A stretch of DNA of 34,566 bases from the NCBI GenBank assembly GCA_003537575.1, contig DPRS01000042.1, positions 50,585 through 85,150 on the forward strand, read 5' to 3'. Below the pieces are notes generated by a model that saw only the letters and a program-made list of their open reading frames with translations, did no database searches and had not been told where the DNA came from. Position 1 is the first letter of the stretch; the number at the start of each line of letters is the position of its first letter. This document shows, one piece after another, positions 6,355 to 14,113 of this stretch. The position numbers and the translations under genes were made by a program. This DNA is from Oxalobacteraceae bacterium. Its GTDB lineage: Bacteria; Pseudomonadota; Gammaproteobacteria; Burkholderiales; Burkholderiaceae_D.

Positions 6355-6915
6355 ATGTTGACCGCCACTTATTCCCTGGTAGCGTTATCAGTCGAGCAAA
6401 AAAATGCCCGCAGCATGCTATCCAGATTACATGCCCAAATTCAGAGTATCTTGCAGGATCTGCACAGCATTAATCAGGCATGCGTGGAAAGTGCCTTGTC
6501 CACGCTGGAAAAATTCGAGGAATACTGCCACAGGCGAAAAGTCGAGACTTACGTGATACCGGCAATTCGCAAGTCGACCCGCAAGGCCGATCCTATCCTG
6601 GCCGAACTTGAATCCTTAAGCTCGCGCAGCATGGGTATCTTGCGTTCTCTGCATGAGCAGTGGCGCAATGCCTTTGACCAGGGAGTGACTGGCGTGAAAA
6701 CGATCTGTTCCGGCATGGAGCAGTATTGTCATCATTTGCGCGAACGCCTTGCCAAGGAAGAAGAGGAGCTGTTTCCGATGGCGATGGGTTTGCTGCCGAA
6801 TGAAGAATGGTTCGATATTGCTGCCAAATTTCTTCACGAGGATGAAAAGCATCGGCCGCATACGGGGCCGATGCTGATTGCCAGGCATGGCGCATTGGCA
6901 GCCAGAGCGCACTGA
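6355..6915 (+). CDS. Hemerythrin-like helical protein with incomplete ligand set
   Basis: 186 aa from the ATG at 6355, chosen because AAGGAG lies 10 bases upstream; the frame also reaches a TTG at 6310 inside the palindrome. The protein is nearly all helical. The second and fourth helices resemble hemerythrin HHE segments: YCHRRKVETYVIPAI and YCHHLRERLAKEEEELFP. At the first and third helix positions, where the family normally has an EH pair, I see SVEQKNAR and SLSSRSMG, so some iron ligands seem to be missing. It may bind metal differently, or be a structural relative. The FNR-type promoter fits a role in oxygen, NO or iron handling. An intrinsic terminator follows, so it is a single-gene unit. 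Confidence 0.6.
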   Translation: MLTATYSLVALSVEQKNARSMLSRLHAQIQSILQDLHSINQACVESALSTLEKFEEYCHRRKVETYVIPAIRKSTRKADPILAELESLSSRSMGILRSLHEQWRNAFDQGVTGVKTICSGMEQYCHHLRERLAKEEEELFPMAMGLLPNEEWFDIAAKFLHEDEKHRPHTGPMLIARHGALAARAH

Positions 6916-6944
6916 ATACCTGAAGGGTACAAGCACCAGAGAAC

Positions 6945-6969
6945 AAAGCGGCCACCGGCCGCTTTTTTT
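6945..6969 (+). terminator. Intrinsic terminator after the hemerythrin-like gene
   Basis: AAAGCGGCC-ACC-GGCCGCTTT with a run of seven T (6963-6969). Perfect 9-bp stem with a 3-base loop, 30 bases after the stop codon. Confidence 0.88.
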
Positions 6970-7026
6970 GTTTGCATGTGCAGGGATTTCTTGGCATGGT
7001 GTGGGCATTCTTTATTGCCTCTTGCC

Positions 7027-8358
7027 ATGCCGAAAATTTTTAAATTCACCCGTTTTTCCCTGCGCGATCTGATCGTGACTGCCGGGCCGGCGACCCTGCT
7101 GGTGGCTGCTCTGTGCATCCTTGCCTATTGGCTGATTGACCCATCTCCGCCGAAACGGGTTGTCATGTCGACCGGGCAGGAAAACAGCGCCTACGAAGAA
7201 TTCGGCAAAAAATATGCGCTTGCGCTGGCAGGGCAGGGGATCACCGTCGACTTGCGCGCTTCGCCCGGTTCGCTGGAAAACCTCAGGCGCCTGCAGGATG
7301 CGGATTCGGGCGTGGATATCGCCTTTGTCCAGAGCGGCTCGACCGAGCATGCACAGGCCGAACGACAGGGGCTGGTATCGCTGGGCAGCCTGTTTACCGA
7401 GCCGGTCTGGATTTTCTTGCGCGGGCATAAAAAAATCAGCGAACTGAGCCAGTTGAAAGGCTTGAGAATCAATGTCGGCCCGGCCGGCACGGGCGTGCCC
7501 CAGCTGTTCAAGAGCCTGCTGGAGGTGAATGGCATCGAGCCGGCGGAACTGCGCCTGGGAGAGCTGGAAAATACGCCGGCTACTGTCGAATTGCTGGCCG
7601 GGCGCATCGATGGCGTGGTATTCAGTTCCGCGCCCGATGCGCCGCTGATCCAGATGCTGCTGCAAACACCGGGCATCCAGCTGGTGGATTTCCCGCAGGC
7701 GGAAGCGTATACCCGGCGCTTTCCCTTTCTGTCGCATGTCGTGCTGCCACGGGGGATCGCCGACCTTGGCAAGAACCTGCCGGCGCGCGATTATCACCTG
7801 ATCGCGCCGACCGCGACACTGGTGGCGCGCGAGGATCTGCATCCGGCGCTGGTCGATCTGTTCGTGCAGGCGGCTGCGCGCATCCACGGCGGCGCCGGCT
7901 GGTTCAATGGGCAAAAGGCATTTCCGACCGCCAGCTACACCGAGATTCCGGTGGCGCGCGATGCCGAGCGTTATTACCGCAATGGCCCATCTTTCCTGGA
8001 GCGTTACCTGCCGTTCTGGCTGGCCAATTTCTTCAGTCGCATGTGGGTGGTGATCATTGCGCTGGGCGCGCTGGCAGTGCCGCTATCGCGCATCGTGCCG
8101 CCGCTGTATGTGTGGAAGGTGCGATCGCGCATCTACCGATGGTATGGCAAGCTGCGCGCGGTGGAGCAGGCAATCGAGGACGTGCCTGCGGAGCGGCGCG
8201 CGGTTGTCTGCAAGGAGCAATTGCAGCGCCTGAACGAAATCGAGGAAAATGCCAACCATGTTTCGATCCCGCTCTCCTTTGCCGAAGAGTTGTATGGCTT
8301 GCGCAGCCACATCAACTTCGTGCGCAAGCGCATCCTCTGGCTGATGCAGGTCCAGTAA
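7027..8358 (+). CDS. TAXI family TRAP-type solute-binding protein with membrane anchors
   Basis: 443 aa from the ATG at 7027; a longer frame from 6976 would begin 7 bases after a terminator and has no ribosome site. An N-terminal transmembrane segment (LIVTAGPATLLVAALCILAYWL) is followed by a periplasmic TAXI-type binding domain: VVMSTGQENSAYEEFGKKYA, then DIAFVQSGSTEH, then GLRINVGPAGTGVPQLFKSLL. Near the C-terminus a second transmembrane segment (MWVVIIALGALAVPLSRIV) precedes a cytoplasmic helical tail. TAXI proteins normally deliver small organic acids or glutamate-like solutes to a TRAP permease, but no DctQ/DctM permease gene is nearby, so it may be an orphan receptor or sensor. The ligand is unknown. 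It is convergent with the rhodanese gene, 14 bases away. Confidence 0.82.
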   Translation: MPKIFKFTRFSLRDLIVTAGPATLLVAALCILAYWLIDPSPPKRVVMSTGQENSAYEEFGKKYALALAGQGITVDLRASPGSLENLRRLQDADSGVDIAFVQSGSTEHAQAERQGLVSLGSLFTEPVWIFLRGHKKISELSQLKGLRINVGPAGTGVPQLFKSLLEVNGIEPAELRLGELENTPATVELLAGRIDGVVFSSAPDAPLIQMLLQTPGIQLVDFPQAEAYTRRFPFLSHVVLPRGIADLGKNLPARDYHLIAPTATLVAREDLHPALVDLFVQAAARIHGGAGWFNGQKAFPTASYTEIPVARDAERYYRNGPSFLERYLPFWLANFFSRMWVVIIALGALAVPLSRIVPPLYVWKVRSRIYRWYGKLRAVEQAIEDVPAERRAVVCKEQLQRLNEIEENANHVSIPLSFAEELYGLRSHINFVRKRILWLMQVQ

Positions 8359-8372
8359 ACTCTCGCGTCTGC

Positions 8373-8837
8373 TCAGGCGCCGATCCAGGGCAGGCCGTGC
8401 TTACACCAGCCGGAAACGGTCTTGCGGTGGCCGGCGGCATCTTTGTCGCCTTCAAATCCTTCCAGGATGTCATAGCAATGCTTGTAGCCCTGCTCGGTGG
8501 CGAGCTTGGCGGCGTGGCGCGAGCGTACGCCGGAGCGGCACAGAAACAGCAGCGTGTCTTCCTTGTCAGCGGCTTGCGCCAGCTGACTGACGAAGTCAGG
8601 ATTGTGGACGCCGCCCGGGTAAAGATTCCATTGCACAAACTGGTGCTGGGTTTCAGGCAAAGCCACCCGGCCGACCCAGTCGCGTTCTGCGGCGGTGCGC
8701 ACATCCACCAGTCTTGCACGTGGGTCGGATTGTAAAAGTGCAAAGGCTTCCTGCGGTGTTACCGCGCCGGCGTAAGGCAAATGGCCTTCCTGCCCGCGCT
8801 GCCGGGCTTTCTCAATGATTTCATCTTTGTTAGGCAT
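8373..8837 (-). CDS. Rhodanese-like domain protein
   Basis: About 154 aa. The rhodanese fold is shown by ARLVDVRTAAERDWVG near residue 45 and the active-site loop FLCRSGVRSRHAA, where the Cys would carry the persulfide. The C-terminal portion (YDILEGFEGDKDAAGHR, then GWCKHGLPW) is typical of single-domain rhodaneses of about 140-155 aa in proteobacteria. It probably acts in the cytoplasm as a sulfurtransferase; there is no signal peptide. The start at 8837 is preceded by GGA 8 bases upstream; an in-frame ATG at 8849 is the alternative. It is transcribed toward the TAXI gene and away from glnA. Confidence 0.88.
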   Translation of the reverse strand: MPNKDEIIEKARQRGQEGHLPYAGAVTPQEAFALLQSDPRARLVDVRTAAERDWVGRVALPETQHQFVQWNLYPGGVHNPDFVSQLAQAADKEDTLLFLCRSGVRSRHAAKLATEQGYKHCYDILEGFEGDKDAAGHRKTVSGWCKHGLPWIGA

Positions 8838-8942
8838 GGCATATTCCATCCGAAAAATACATAAGAGGGATTATAGCCATGACATTCTCGCAAGGCGGAG
8901 AAGATGAGAACAAAGGCCAGGATGCGGGCCCCAAAATAGTGC

Positions 8943-9012
8943 AACCACTTGTGGTTAGATCGCATATTCACTGAAATGGTGCATTAATTTTGATGCGCAT
9001 CATATCGGTGCG
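8943..9012 (+). promoter_or_regulatory. Palindromic elements upstream of glnA, including NtrC-like half-sites
   Basis: In order: AACCAC-TT-GTGGTT (8943-8956), an isolated TGGTGCA half-site (8977-8983), TGATGCGCATCA (8991-9002, a perfect 12-bp palindrome), and CGCATCATATCGGTGCG (8996-9012), whose ends resemble the NtrC pattern TGCACC...GGTGCA. The last site lies about 130 bases before the predicted sigma-54 start, a usual distance for NtrC enhancers. TTGATGCGCATCAT (8990-9003) also matches the FNR consensus in 9 of 10 positions, but I see no -10 element at the matching distance. The rest of the 406-base gap between the rhodanese and glnA genes holds the sigma-54 promoter and leader. Confidence 0.45.
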
Positions 9013-9107
9013 AAATGAATGCGTGATGCCTCATGTCCAGTGCCTTAAATATGCCCAGAATTAGCGCAGTTACACGCAACTTTCAATTGGAGGTTTTATT
9101 CTGAGGG

Positions 9108-9123
9108 TGGCATGGAACCTGCT
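9108..9123 (+). promoter_or_regulatory. Sigma-54 (-24/-12) promoter of glnA
   Basis: TGGCATGGAACCTGCT carries the invariant GG and GC separated by 10 bases and matches TGGCAC-N5-TTGC well. The predicted start is near 9134, giving a leader of about 110 nt before the glnA ATG. The genes for its expected activator, NtrC, and the kinase NtrB lie downstream. Confidence 0.75.
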
Positions 9124-9243
9124 ATCATTCCGGGTTGAATTTTTGATTTTACTCAAGTTCGTTGACGCGTTTTTATTCGCTCACGGCCGGTCCAATCAAA
9201 TCGAAATTTTCGTATTGTTTCCGCTTACATTTAGGAGATTCGC

Positions 9244-10659
9244 ATGGCAAGAACGGCCGCAGAGGTCTTGAAGTTGGTAAAAGACAACGAAGTCAAGTTC
9301 GTTGATTTCCGTTTTACTGACACCCGGGGCAAGGAACAGCACGTGACCGTGCCGGTTTCCCACTTCGACATGGATAAGTTCGAATCCGGTCATGCCTTCG
9401 ACGGCTCGTCGATCGCCGGCTGGAAGGGTATCGAAGCCTCCGACATGGTGCTGATTCCGGACCCGAACACGGCCAACATCGATCCGTTCATGGAAGAGAC
9501 CACGCTGTTCCTGCAGTGTGATGTGATCGAACCGTCCGACGGCAAGGGTTACGACCGCGATCCGCGCTCGATCGCGCGCCGCGCCGAAGCCTACCTGAAA
9601 TCGACCGGCCTGGGCGACACCGCCTACTTCGGCCCGGAACCCGAATTCTTCATCTTCGACGGCGTGCGCTGGAAAGCCGATATGTCGGGCTGCTTCGTCA
9701 AGATCGATTCCGAAGAAGCTTCCTGGTCCACCGGCGAGAAAATCGAAGGCGGCAACACCGGCCACCGTCCGACCGTCAAGGGCGGCTATTTCCCGGTGCC
9801 GCCGGTCGACAGCTTCCAGGACATGCGTTCGGAAATGTCGATGATCCTCGAATCCCTGGGAATCCCGGTTGAAGTGCATCACCACGAAGTGGCCGGCGCC
9901 GGCCAGAACGAACTCGGCACCCGCTTCTCCACCCTGGTGGAACGCGCCGACTGGACCCAGACCCAGAAGTACGTGATCTGGAACGTTGCTCACACCTATG
10001 GCAAGACCGCGACCTTCATGCCGAAGCCGCTGGTGGGCGACAATGGTTCGGGCATGCACGTGCACCAGTCCGTCTGGAAAGATGGCAAGAACCTGTTCGC
10101 TGGCGACGGCTATGCCGGCCTGTCCGAATTCGCGCTGTTCTACATCGGCGGCATCATCAAGCATGCCCGCGCGCTGAACGCCATCACCAACCCGGGCACC
10201 AACTCGTACAAGCGCCTGGTGCCGGGCTTCGAAGCGCCGGTCAAGCTGGCTTACTCGGCCAAGAACCGTTCCGCCTCGATCCGCATCCCGCACGTAGCCA
10301 ACCCGAAGGGCCGCCGCATCGAGACCCGCTTCCCGGATCCGCTGATGAATCCGTACCTCGGCTTTGCCGCGCTGCTGATGGCCGGCCTGGATGGCGTGCA
10401 GAACAAGATCCACCCGGGCGAGGCAGCCTCGAAGGACCTGTACCACCTGCCGCCGGAAGAAGACAAGCTGATCCCCACCGTGTGCTCCTCGCTCGACCAG
10501 GCGCTGGAAGCCCTCGATAAGGACCGCGAGTTCCTGACCCGCGGCGGCGTGTTCAGCGATACCATGATCGATGCCTACCTCGAGCTGAAGATGCAGGAAG
10601 TCCAGCGTTTCCGCATGACGACCCATCCGATCGAGTTCGACATGTACTACTCGCTGTAA
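9244..10659 (+). CDS. glnA: Glutamine synthetase type I
   Basis: 471 aa, the usual length for the dodecameric GSI-beta enzyme. Signatures are present: DGSSIAGW near residue 57, KGGYFPVPPVDS, NGSGMHVHQS, and the adenylylation loop KDLYHLPPEE with the target Tyr at residue 400. It makes glutamine from glutamate, ammonia and ATP in the cytoplasm, and the Tyr indicates control by GlnE. AGGAG lies 6 bases before the ATG. A sigma-54 promoter and NtrC-like sites upstream and an intrinsic terminator downstream show it can be transcribed alone, with ntrB-ntrC as a separate unit. Confidence 0.98.
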   Translation: MARTAAEVLKLVKDNEVKFVDFRFTDTRGKEQHVTVPVSHFDMDKFESGHAFDGSSIAGWKGIEASDMVLIPDPNTANIDPFMEETTLFLQCDVIEPSDGKGYDRDPRSIARRAEAYLKSTGLGDTAYFGPEPEFFIFDGVRWKADMSGCFVKIDSEEASWSTGEKIEGGNTGHRPTVKGGYFPVPPVDSFQDMRSEMSMILESLGIPVEVHHHEVAGAGQNELGTRFSTLVERADWTQTQKYVIWNVAHTYGKTATFMPKPLVGDNGSGMHVHQSVWKDGKNLFAGDGYAGLSEFALFYIGGIIKHARALNAITNPGTNSYKRLVPGFEAPVKLAYSAKNRSASIRIPHVANPKGRRIETRFPDPLMNPYLGFAALLMAGLDGVQNKIHPGEAASKDLYHLPPEEDKLIPTVCSSLDQALEALDKDREFLTRGGVFSDTMIDAYLELKMQEVQRFRMTTHPIEFDMYYSL

Positions 10660-10680
10660 TCCGGCGATTGCAAATGCAGC

Positions 10681-10713
10681 AAAAGGGCGGGTTATCCCGC
10701 CCTTTTGTTTTTT
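10681..10713 (+). terminator. Intrinsic terminator of glnA
   Basis: AAAAGGGCGGG-TTAT-CCCGCCCTTTT followed by GTTTTTT. Perfect 11-bp stem, 21 bases after the glnA stop. Confidence 0.93.
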
Positions 10714-10762
10714 AGGGAGGTAAGCGGAACGTTGTAATATGAGGAAAAGTGTTAAGCGGCAA

Positions 10763-10791
10763 TTGTAATCAATTGATTCTTATCCTAAACT
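10763..10791 (+). promoter_or_regulatory. Candidate promoter of the DUF4124 gene with an internal palindrome
   Basis: TTGTAA (10763-10768) and TAAACT (10786-10791) with a 17-base spacer resemble -35 and -10 elements. A perfect 12-bp palindrome AATCAATTGATT (10768-10779) sits in the spacer and could be an operator. The start would be near 10798, about 30 bases before the ATG. Confidence 0.4.
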
Positions 10792-10827
10792 GACAGTCCA
10801 AAATGTTACTTTCCTTTAAGTAATTTT

Positions 10828-11322
10828 ATGAAATTTGCAATATCCCTTGCCGTTTTGCTGGCCAGCGTCTGCGCTGTGGGCGCGCATGCCCAATCCGAGG
10901 TATACCTGTGCGTGGATGAACGCGGCAACAAGGAATACAAGAATACCGGCGGCACCAAGGGCTGCAAGCGTGTCGAACTGCCGGGCATTACCACCATCGA
11001 GGCGCCCAGGCCGCGGGCCGCTTCGGCTTCCGGCTCGACCCCCAAGCCGGTGGCGACGCCCGCTGGTTTCCCGAAAGTGGACGACAGCGCGCAAAAGGCG
11101 CGCGACAATGACCGCCGCCAGATCCTGTCGGATGAATTGAAAAACGAAGAACAAAAGCTGAGCGCCCTGAAAAAGGAATACAACAATGGCGAACCCGAGC
11201 GCCAGGGCGGCGAACGCAACTACGCCAAGTACCAGGAGCGCGTGGCGGCGATGAAGCAGGAAGTCGAACGCACCGAAAAGAATGTCGAGGCGCTCAAGCG
11301 CGAAATCGCCAACCTGAAGTAG
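10828..11322 (+). CDS. DUF4124 domain-containing exported protein
   Basis: 164 aa with a signal peptide (MKFAISLAVLLASVCAVGAHA). The DUF4124 segment follows directly: SEVYLCVDERGNKEYKNTGG and the Cys of GCKRVELPG. Then comes an Ala/Pro/Ser linker (about residues 58-85) and a charged C-terminal coiled coil from about residue 90 to the end (KNEEQKLSALKKEYNNGEPE and later heptads). The role of DUF4124 proteins is unknown; this one is expected in the periplasm. It sits between glnA and ntrB, with its own candidate promoter and terminator, so it is probably independent of nitrogen control. No strong Shine-Dalgarno is visible. Confidence 0.85.
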   Translation: MKFAISLAVLLASVCAVGAHAQSEVYLCVDERGNKEYKNTGGTKGCKRVELPGITTIEAPRPRAASASGSTPKPVATPAGFPKVDDSAQKARDNDRRQILSDELKNEEQKLSALKKEYNNGEPERQGGERNYAKYQERVAAMKQEVERTEKNVEALKREIANLK

Positions 11323-11346
11323 GTATGGCAATTGCTTGAAGGAAGG

Positions 11347-11369
11347 GGCCGCTTCATGCGGCCTTTTTT
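11347..11369 (+). terminator. Intrinsic terminator after the DUF4124 gene
   Basis: GGCCGC-TTCAT-GCGGCC followed by TTTTTT (11364-11369). It lies 24 bases after the stop and just before ntrB, separating the two units. Confidence 0.85.
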
Positions 11370-11401
11370 AATTTTTATAAATCTCTAACGCTGGACCGGC
11401 C

Positions 11402-12484
11402 TTGAACACGAAACTGACTTCGCTGCCTGGATTGGAAGGTCTGGATTTGCTGGCATCGGCTGTCATCATTCTCGATGACAACAGCCAGATCGTCTATGCC
11501 AATCCGGCCGCCGAACATTTGCTCGAAAATTCATTCAAGGCAATGTCACAGCACCGCTTCAGCGAGCTGTTCCAGAATACCGAACAATTGAATACGGTGT
11601 TCCAGCAGGCGGCCGAAAACAAGTTCGCCGACTGGCGCCAGGACCTGATGCTGGAGCGGGCCGGGCGCGAACCCTTGCACGTGCATTGCATCGTCAGCGC
11701 GCTCGAGCGTCCCGGCATGGCGATCCTGATCGAATTGCGCGAAAACGTCCAGCAGCTGAAGCTCGACCGCGAGGAGCGCCTGCTCGACCAGAGCCAAGCC
11801 AACAAGGAATTGATCCGCAACCTCGCGCACGAGATCAAGAATCCCCTGGGCGGCATCCGCGGCGCCGCGCAGCTGCTGGAACTGGAGCTGCCGGAGCGCC
11901 ACCTGAAGGAGCTGCGCGAGTACACGCAAGTCATCATCAAGGAAGCCGATCGCCTGCAAACCCTGGTGGACCGCCTGCTGGCGCCGCACCGACGGCCGCA
12001 TATCGTCGGCGACGTCAACATCCATGAAGTGTTCGAGCGGGTGCGCAGCCTGATCATGGCAGAGTTCCCGACCGGCCTGGCGATCAGGCGCGATTACGAC
12101 CTGTCGATACCGGAATTCAGGGGGGACAAGGAGCAGCTGATCCAGGCCGTGCTGAATATTGCGCATAACGCTGCGCAAGCGCTGTTGCCGCGCATCGTAG
12201 CCGGCGATGCGCAGCTGATTTTCCAGACCCGCATCGCGCGCCAGGTGACGCTGGCCAAGGTCCGTTATCGACTGGCATTAGATTTGCATATCATCGACAA
12301 CGGGCCGGGCATTCCGCCGGAAATTCGCGACCGCATCTTCTATCCGCTGGTGTCGGGAAGGGAGGGCGGCAGCGGCTTGGGGCTGACCCTTGCGCAGACT
12401 TTCGTGCAGCAGCACATGGGCGTGATCGAATGCGCCAGCCGGCCGGGATGCACCGATTTCAGGATTTTGATACCGCTGCCCTGA
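11402..12484 (+). CDS. ntrB: Nitrogen regulation sensor histidine kinase NtrB
   Basis: 360 aa, starting at a TTG: no ATG is available before residue 48 and an in-frame stop lies 24 bases upstream. A PAS domain covers about residues 13-120 (VIILDDNSQIVYANPAAE). The H-box NLAHEIKNPLGG has the phosphorylated His at residue 143. The N-box is VLNIAHNAAQALL, and the ATP-binding boxes are DNGPGIPPEIRDRIF and GGSGLGLTLAQ. NtrB is a soluble cytoplasmic kinase/phosphatase controlled by PII and it phosphorylates NtrC. The gap to ntrC is 47 bases. A TATAAA at 11376-11381 just before the gene could be its -10 element, leaving a very short leader. Confidence 0.95.
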   Translation: MNTKLTSLPGLEGLDLLASAVIILDDNSQIVYANPAAEHLLENSFKAMSQHRFSELFQNTEQLNTVFQQAAENKFADWRQDLMLERAGREPLHVHCIVSALERPGMAILIELRENVQQLKLDREERLLDQSQANKELIRNLAHEIKNPLGGIRGAAQLLELELPERHLKELREYTQVIIKEADRLQTLVDRLLAPHRRPHIVGDVNIHEVFERVRSLIMAEFPTGLAIRRDYDLSIPEFRGDKEQLIQAVLNIAHNAAQALLPRIVAGDAQLIFQTRIARQVTLAKVRYRLALDLHIIDNGPGIPPEIRDRIFYPLVSGREGGSGLGLTLAQTFVQQHMGVIECASRPGCTDFRILIPLP

Positions 12485-12531
12485 CAAGGACGGGCAGCAC
12501 GAGCGCGCAGCCCGCACAAGAGAAAGAGCTT

Positions 12532-14091
12532 ATGAAACCAATCTGGATTGTTGACGACGACGAATCGATTCGCTGGGTGCTGGAAAAGGCGCTTGCCCGC
12601 GAAAATCTGGCGACGCGCAGCTTTGCCAATGCGCGCGAAGCCATGGATGCGCTCAAGACCGGCACGCCGCAGGTGCTGGTGTCGGATATCCGCATGCCGG
12701 GCGAAACCGGACTGGAACTGCTGCAGACGGTCAAGGCCAGCCATCCCGGTCTGCCGGTCATCATCATCACCGCTTTTTCCGACCTCGACTCGGCGGTGGC
12801 GGCATTCCAGGGCGGCGCCTTCGAATATCTGGCCAAACCCTTCGATCTCGACAAGGCGGTCGAGCTGATCCGCCGCGCGCTGGAGGAAAGCCTGCGCGAA
12901 GCCAGCGTCGAGCAGGTTACTGCCGACACCCCGGAAATTCTCGGCCAGGCGCCGGCCATGCAGGACGTGTTCCGCGCTATCGGCCGCCTGTCGCAATCCA
13001 ACGTGACCGTGCTGATCACCGGCGAATCCGGCTCCGGCAAGGAGCTGGTCGCCCGTGCGCTGCACAAACACAGCCCGCGCGCCGCGCAACCTTTCATCGC
13101 GCTCAATACCGCGGCGATCCCGAAGGACCTGCTGGAGTCCGAACTGTTCGGCCACGAGCGCGGCGCCTTTACCGGCGCCCAGGTATCGCGGCGGGGCCGC
13201 TTCGAGCAGGCCGAAGGCGGCACGCTGTTTCTCGACGAAATTGGCGACATGCCTTTCGATTTGCAGACGCGCCTCTTGCGGGTGCTGTCGGACGGCCATT
13301 TCTACCGCGTCGGCGGCCACCAGCCGCTGAAGGCCAATGTGCGCGTGATCGCCGCCACCCACCAGAATCTGGAGCAGCGCGTCAAGGAAGGCCTGTTTCG
13401 CGAGGACTTGTTTCATCGCCTGAACGTCATCCGCCTGCGTCTGCCCAGCCTGCGCGAACGGCGCGAAGACATCCCGCTACTGACGCGCCATTTCCTCGGT
13501 CAGAGCGCCAAACAGCTCGGCGTCGAAGCCAAGCGCATGTCGGAGAGCGCCATGCAGTTTCTGGCCACGCGAGATTTGCCGGGCAATGTGCGCCAGCTGG
13601 AAAACCTGTGCAACTGGATCACCGTCATGGCGCCGGGGCAGACGGTGGAAATCAAGGATTTGCCGCAGGACCTGATCGAAGAACAGGGTATCGAGCCGGG
13701 GGCGCCGACAATGTCCGTCACGATAGTCGGGGCAGCGCTGGCGCCGCAAGTTGGTGCATTGCCGCCGCTTGATGCACCGGTCGGGGGCGTGCACGCACAT
13801 GGCGCGCTCCTTGCGCCGCCCGCCGGCGTTGCCGAGCATTTGAGCGGCAATGGTGCCGACAAGGAAAACTGGTTGTCGCTGCTGGAATCGGAGGCGGCGC
13901 AAATGCTGTCGACAGGACAGCCGGAAGTGATGGATGCGCTGGGGCGGCAGTTCGAATCGACGCTCATCAAGGTGGCCTTGAAGCATACCCATGGGCGCAA
14001 GAATGATGCCGCGGTGCGCCTTGGCATCGGCCGCAATACGATTACCCGCAAGATTCAGGAGCTGGGCATCTCCGGCGCCAAGGACGATTAG
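12532..14091 (+). CDS. ntrC: Nitrogen regulation response regulator NtrC
   Basis: 519 aa from the ATG at 12532, preceded by GAAAGAG. The receiver domain has WIVDDDES and the phosphorylation site VSDIRMPG (Asp52). The sigma-54 AAA+ domain has Walker A GESGSGKE, the sigma-54 contact loop GERGAFTGA and Walker B GGTLFLDEIGD. A Fis-type helix-turn-helix is at the C-terminus (KHTHGRKNDAAVRLGIGRNT). Between the AAA+ and DNA-binding parts is a long Ala/Pro/Gly-rich linker (about residues 390-460). When phosphorylated by NtrB it activates sigma-54 promoters such as the one before glnA in this window. The gene ends 22 bases from the convergent penicillin-binding protein gene, with no clear terminator between. 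Confidence 0.97.
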   Translation: MKPIWIVDDDESIRWVLEKALARENLATRSFANAREAMDALKTGTPQVLVSDIRMPGETGLELLQTVKASHPGLPVIIITAFSDLDSAVAAFQGGAFEYLAKPFDLDKAVELIRRALEESLREASVEQVTADTPEILGQAPAMQDVFRAIGRLSQSNVTVLITGESGSGKELVARALHKHSPRAAQPFIALNTAAIPKDLLESELFGHERGAFTGAQVSRRGRFEQAEGGTLFLDEIGDMPFDLQTRLLRVLSDGHFYRVGGHQPLKANVRVIAATHQNLEQRVKEGLFREDLFHRLNVIRLRLPSLRERREDIPLLTRHFLGQSAKQLGVEAKRMSESAMQFLATRDLPGNVRQLENLCNWITVMAPGQTVEIKDLPQDLIEEQGIEPGAPTMSVTIVGAALAPQVGALPPLDAPVGGVHAHGALLAPPAGVAEHLSGNGADKENWLSLLESEAAQMLSTGQPEVMDALGRQFESTLIKVALKHTHGRKNDAAVRLGIGRNTITRKIQELGISGAKDD

Positions 14092-14113
14092 GACGGTCAG
14101 GCATCCGGGCGGG

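Noticed and set aside
9143..9156. TTGATTTTACTCAA, an FNR-like sequence in the glnA leader
   Set aside because: It matches 9 of 10 positions but no -10 element lies at the needed distance and it is downstream of the sigma-54 start, so I do not call it a site.
9196..10626. A 476-codon minus-strand frame across glnA, and similar long frames opposite prfC, yejF, the helicase and the nitronate monooxygenase-like gene
   Set aside because: All are antisense shadows of well-recognised genes and show no domain or ribosome site of their own.
10773..10786. TTGATTCTTATCCT near the DUF4124 promoter as an FNR box
   Set aside because: Only 8 of 10 positions match and the spacing to a -10 element is wrong.
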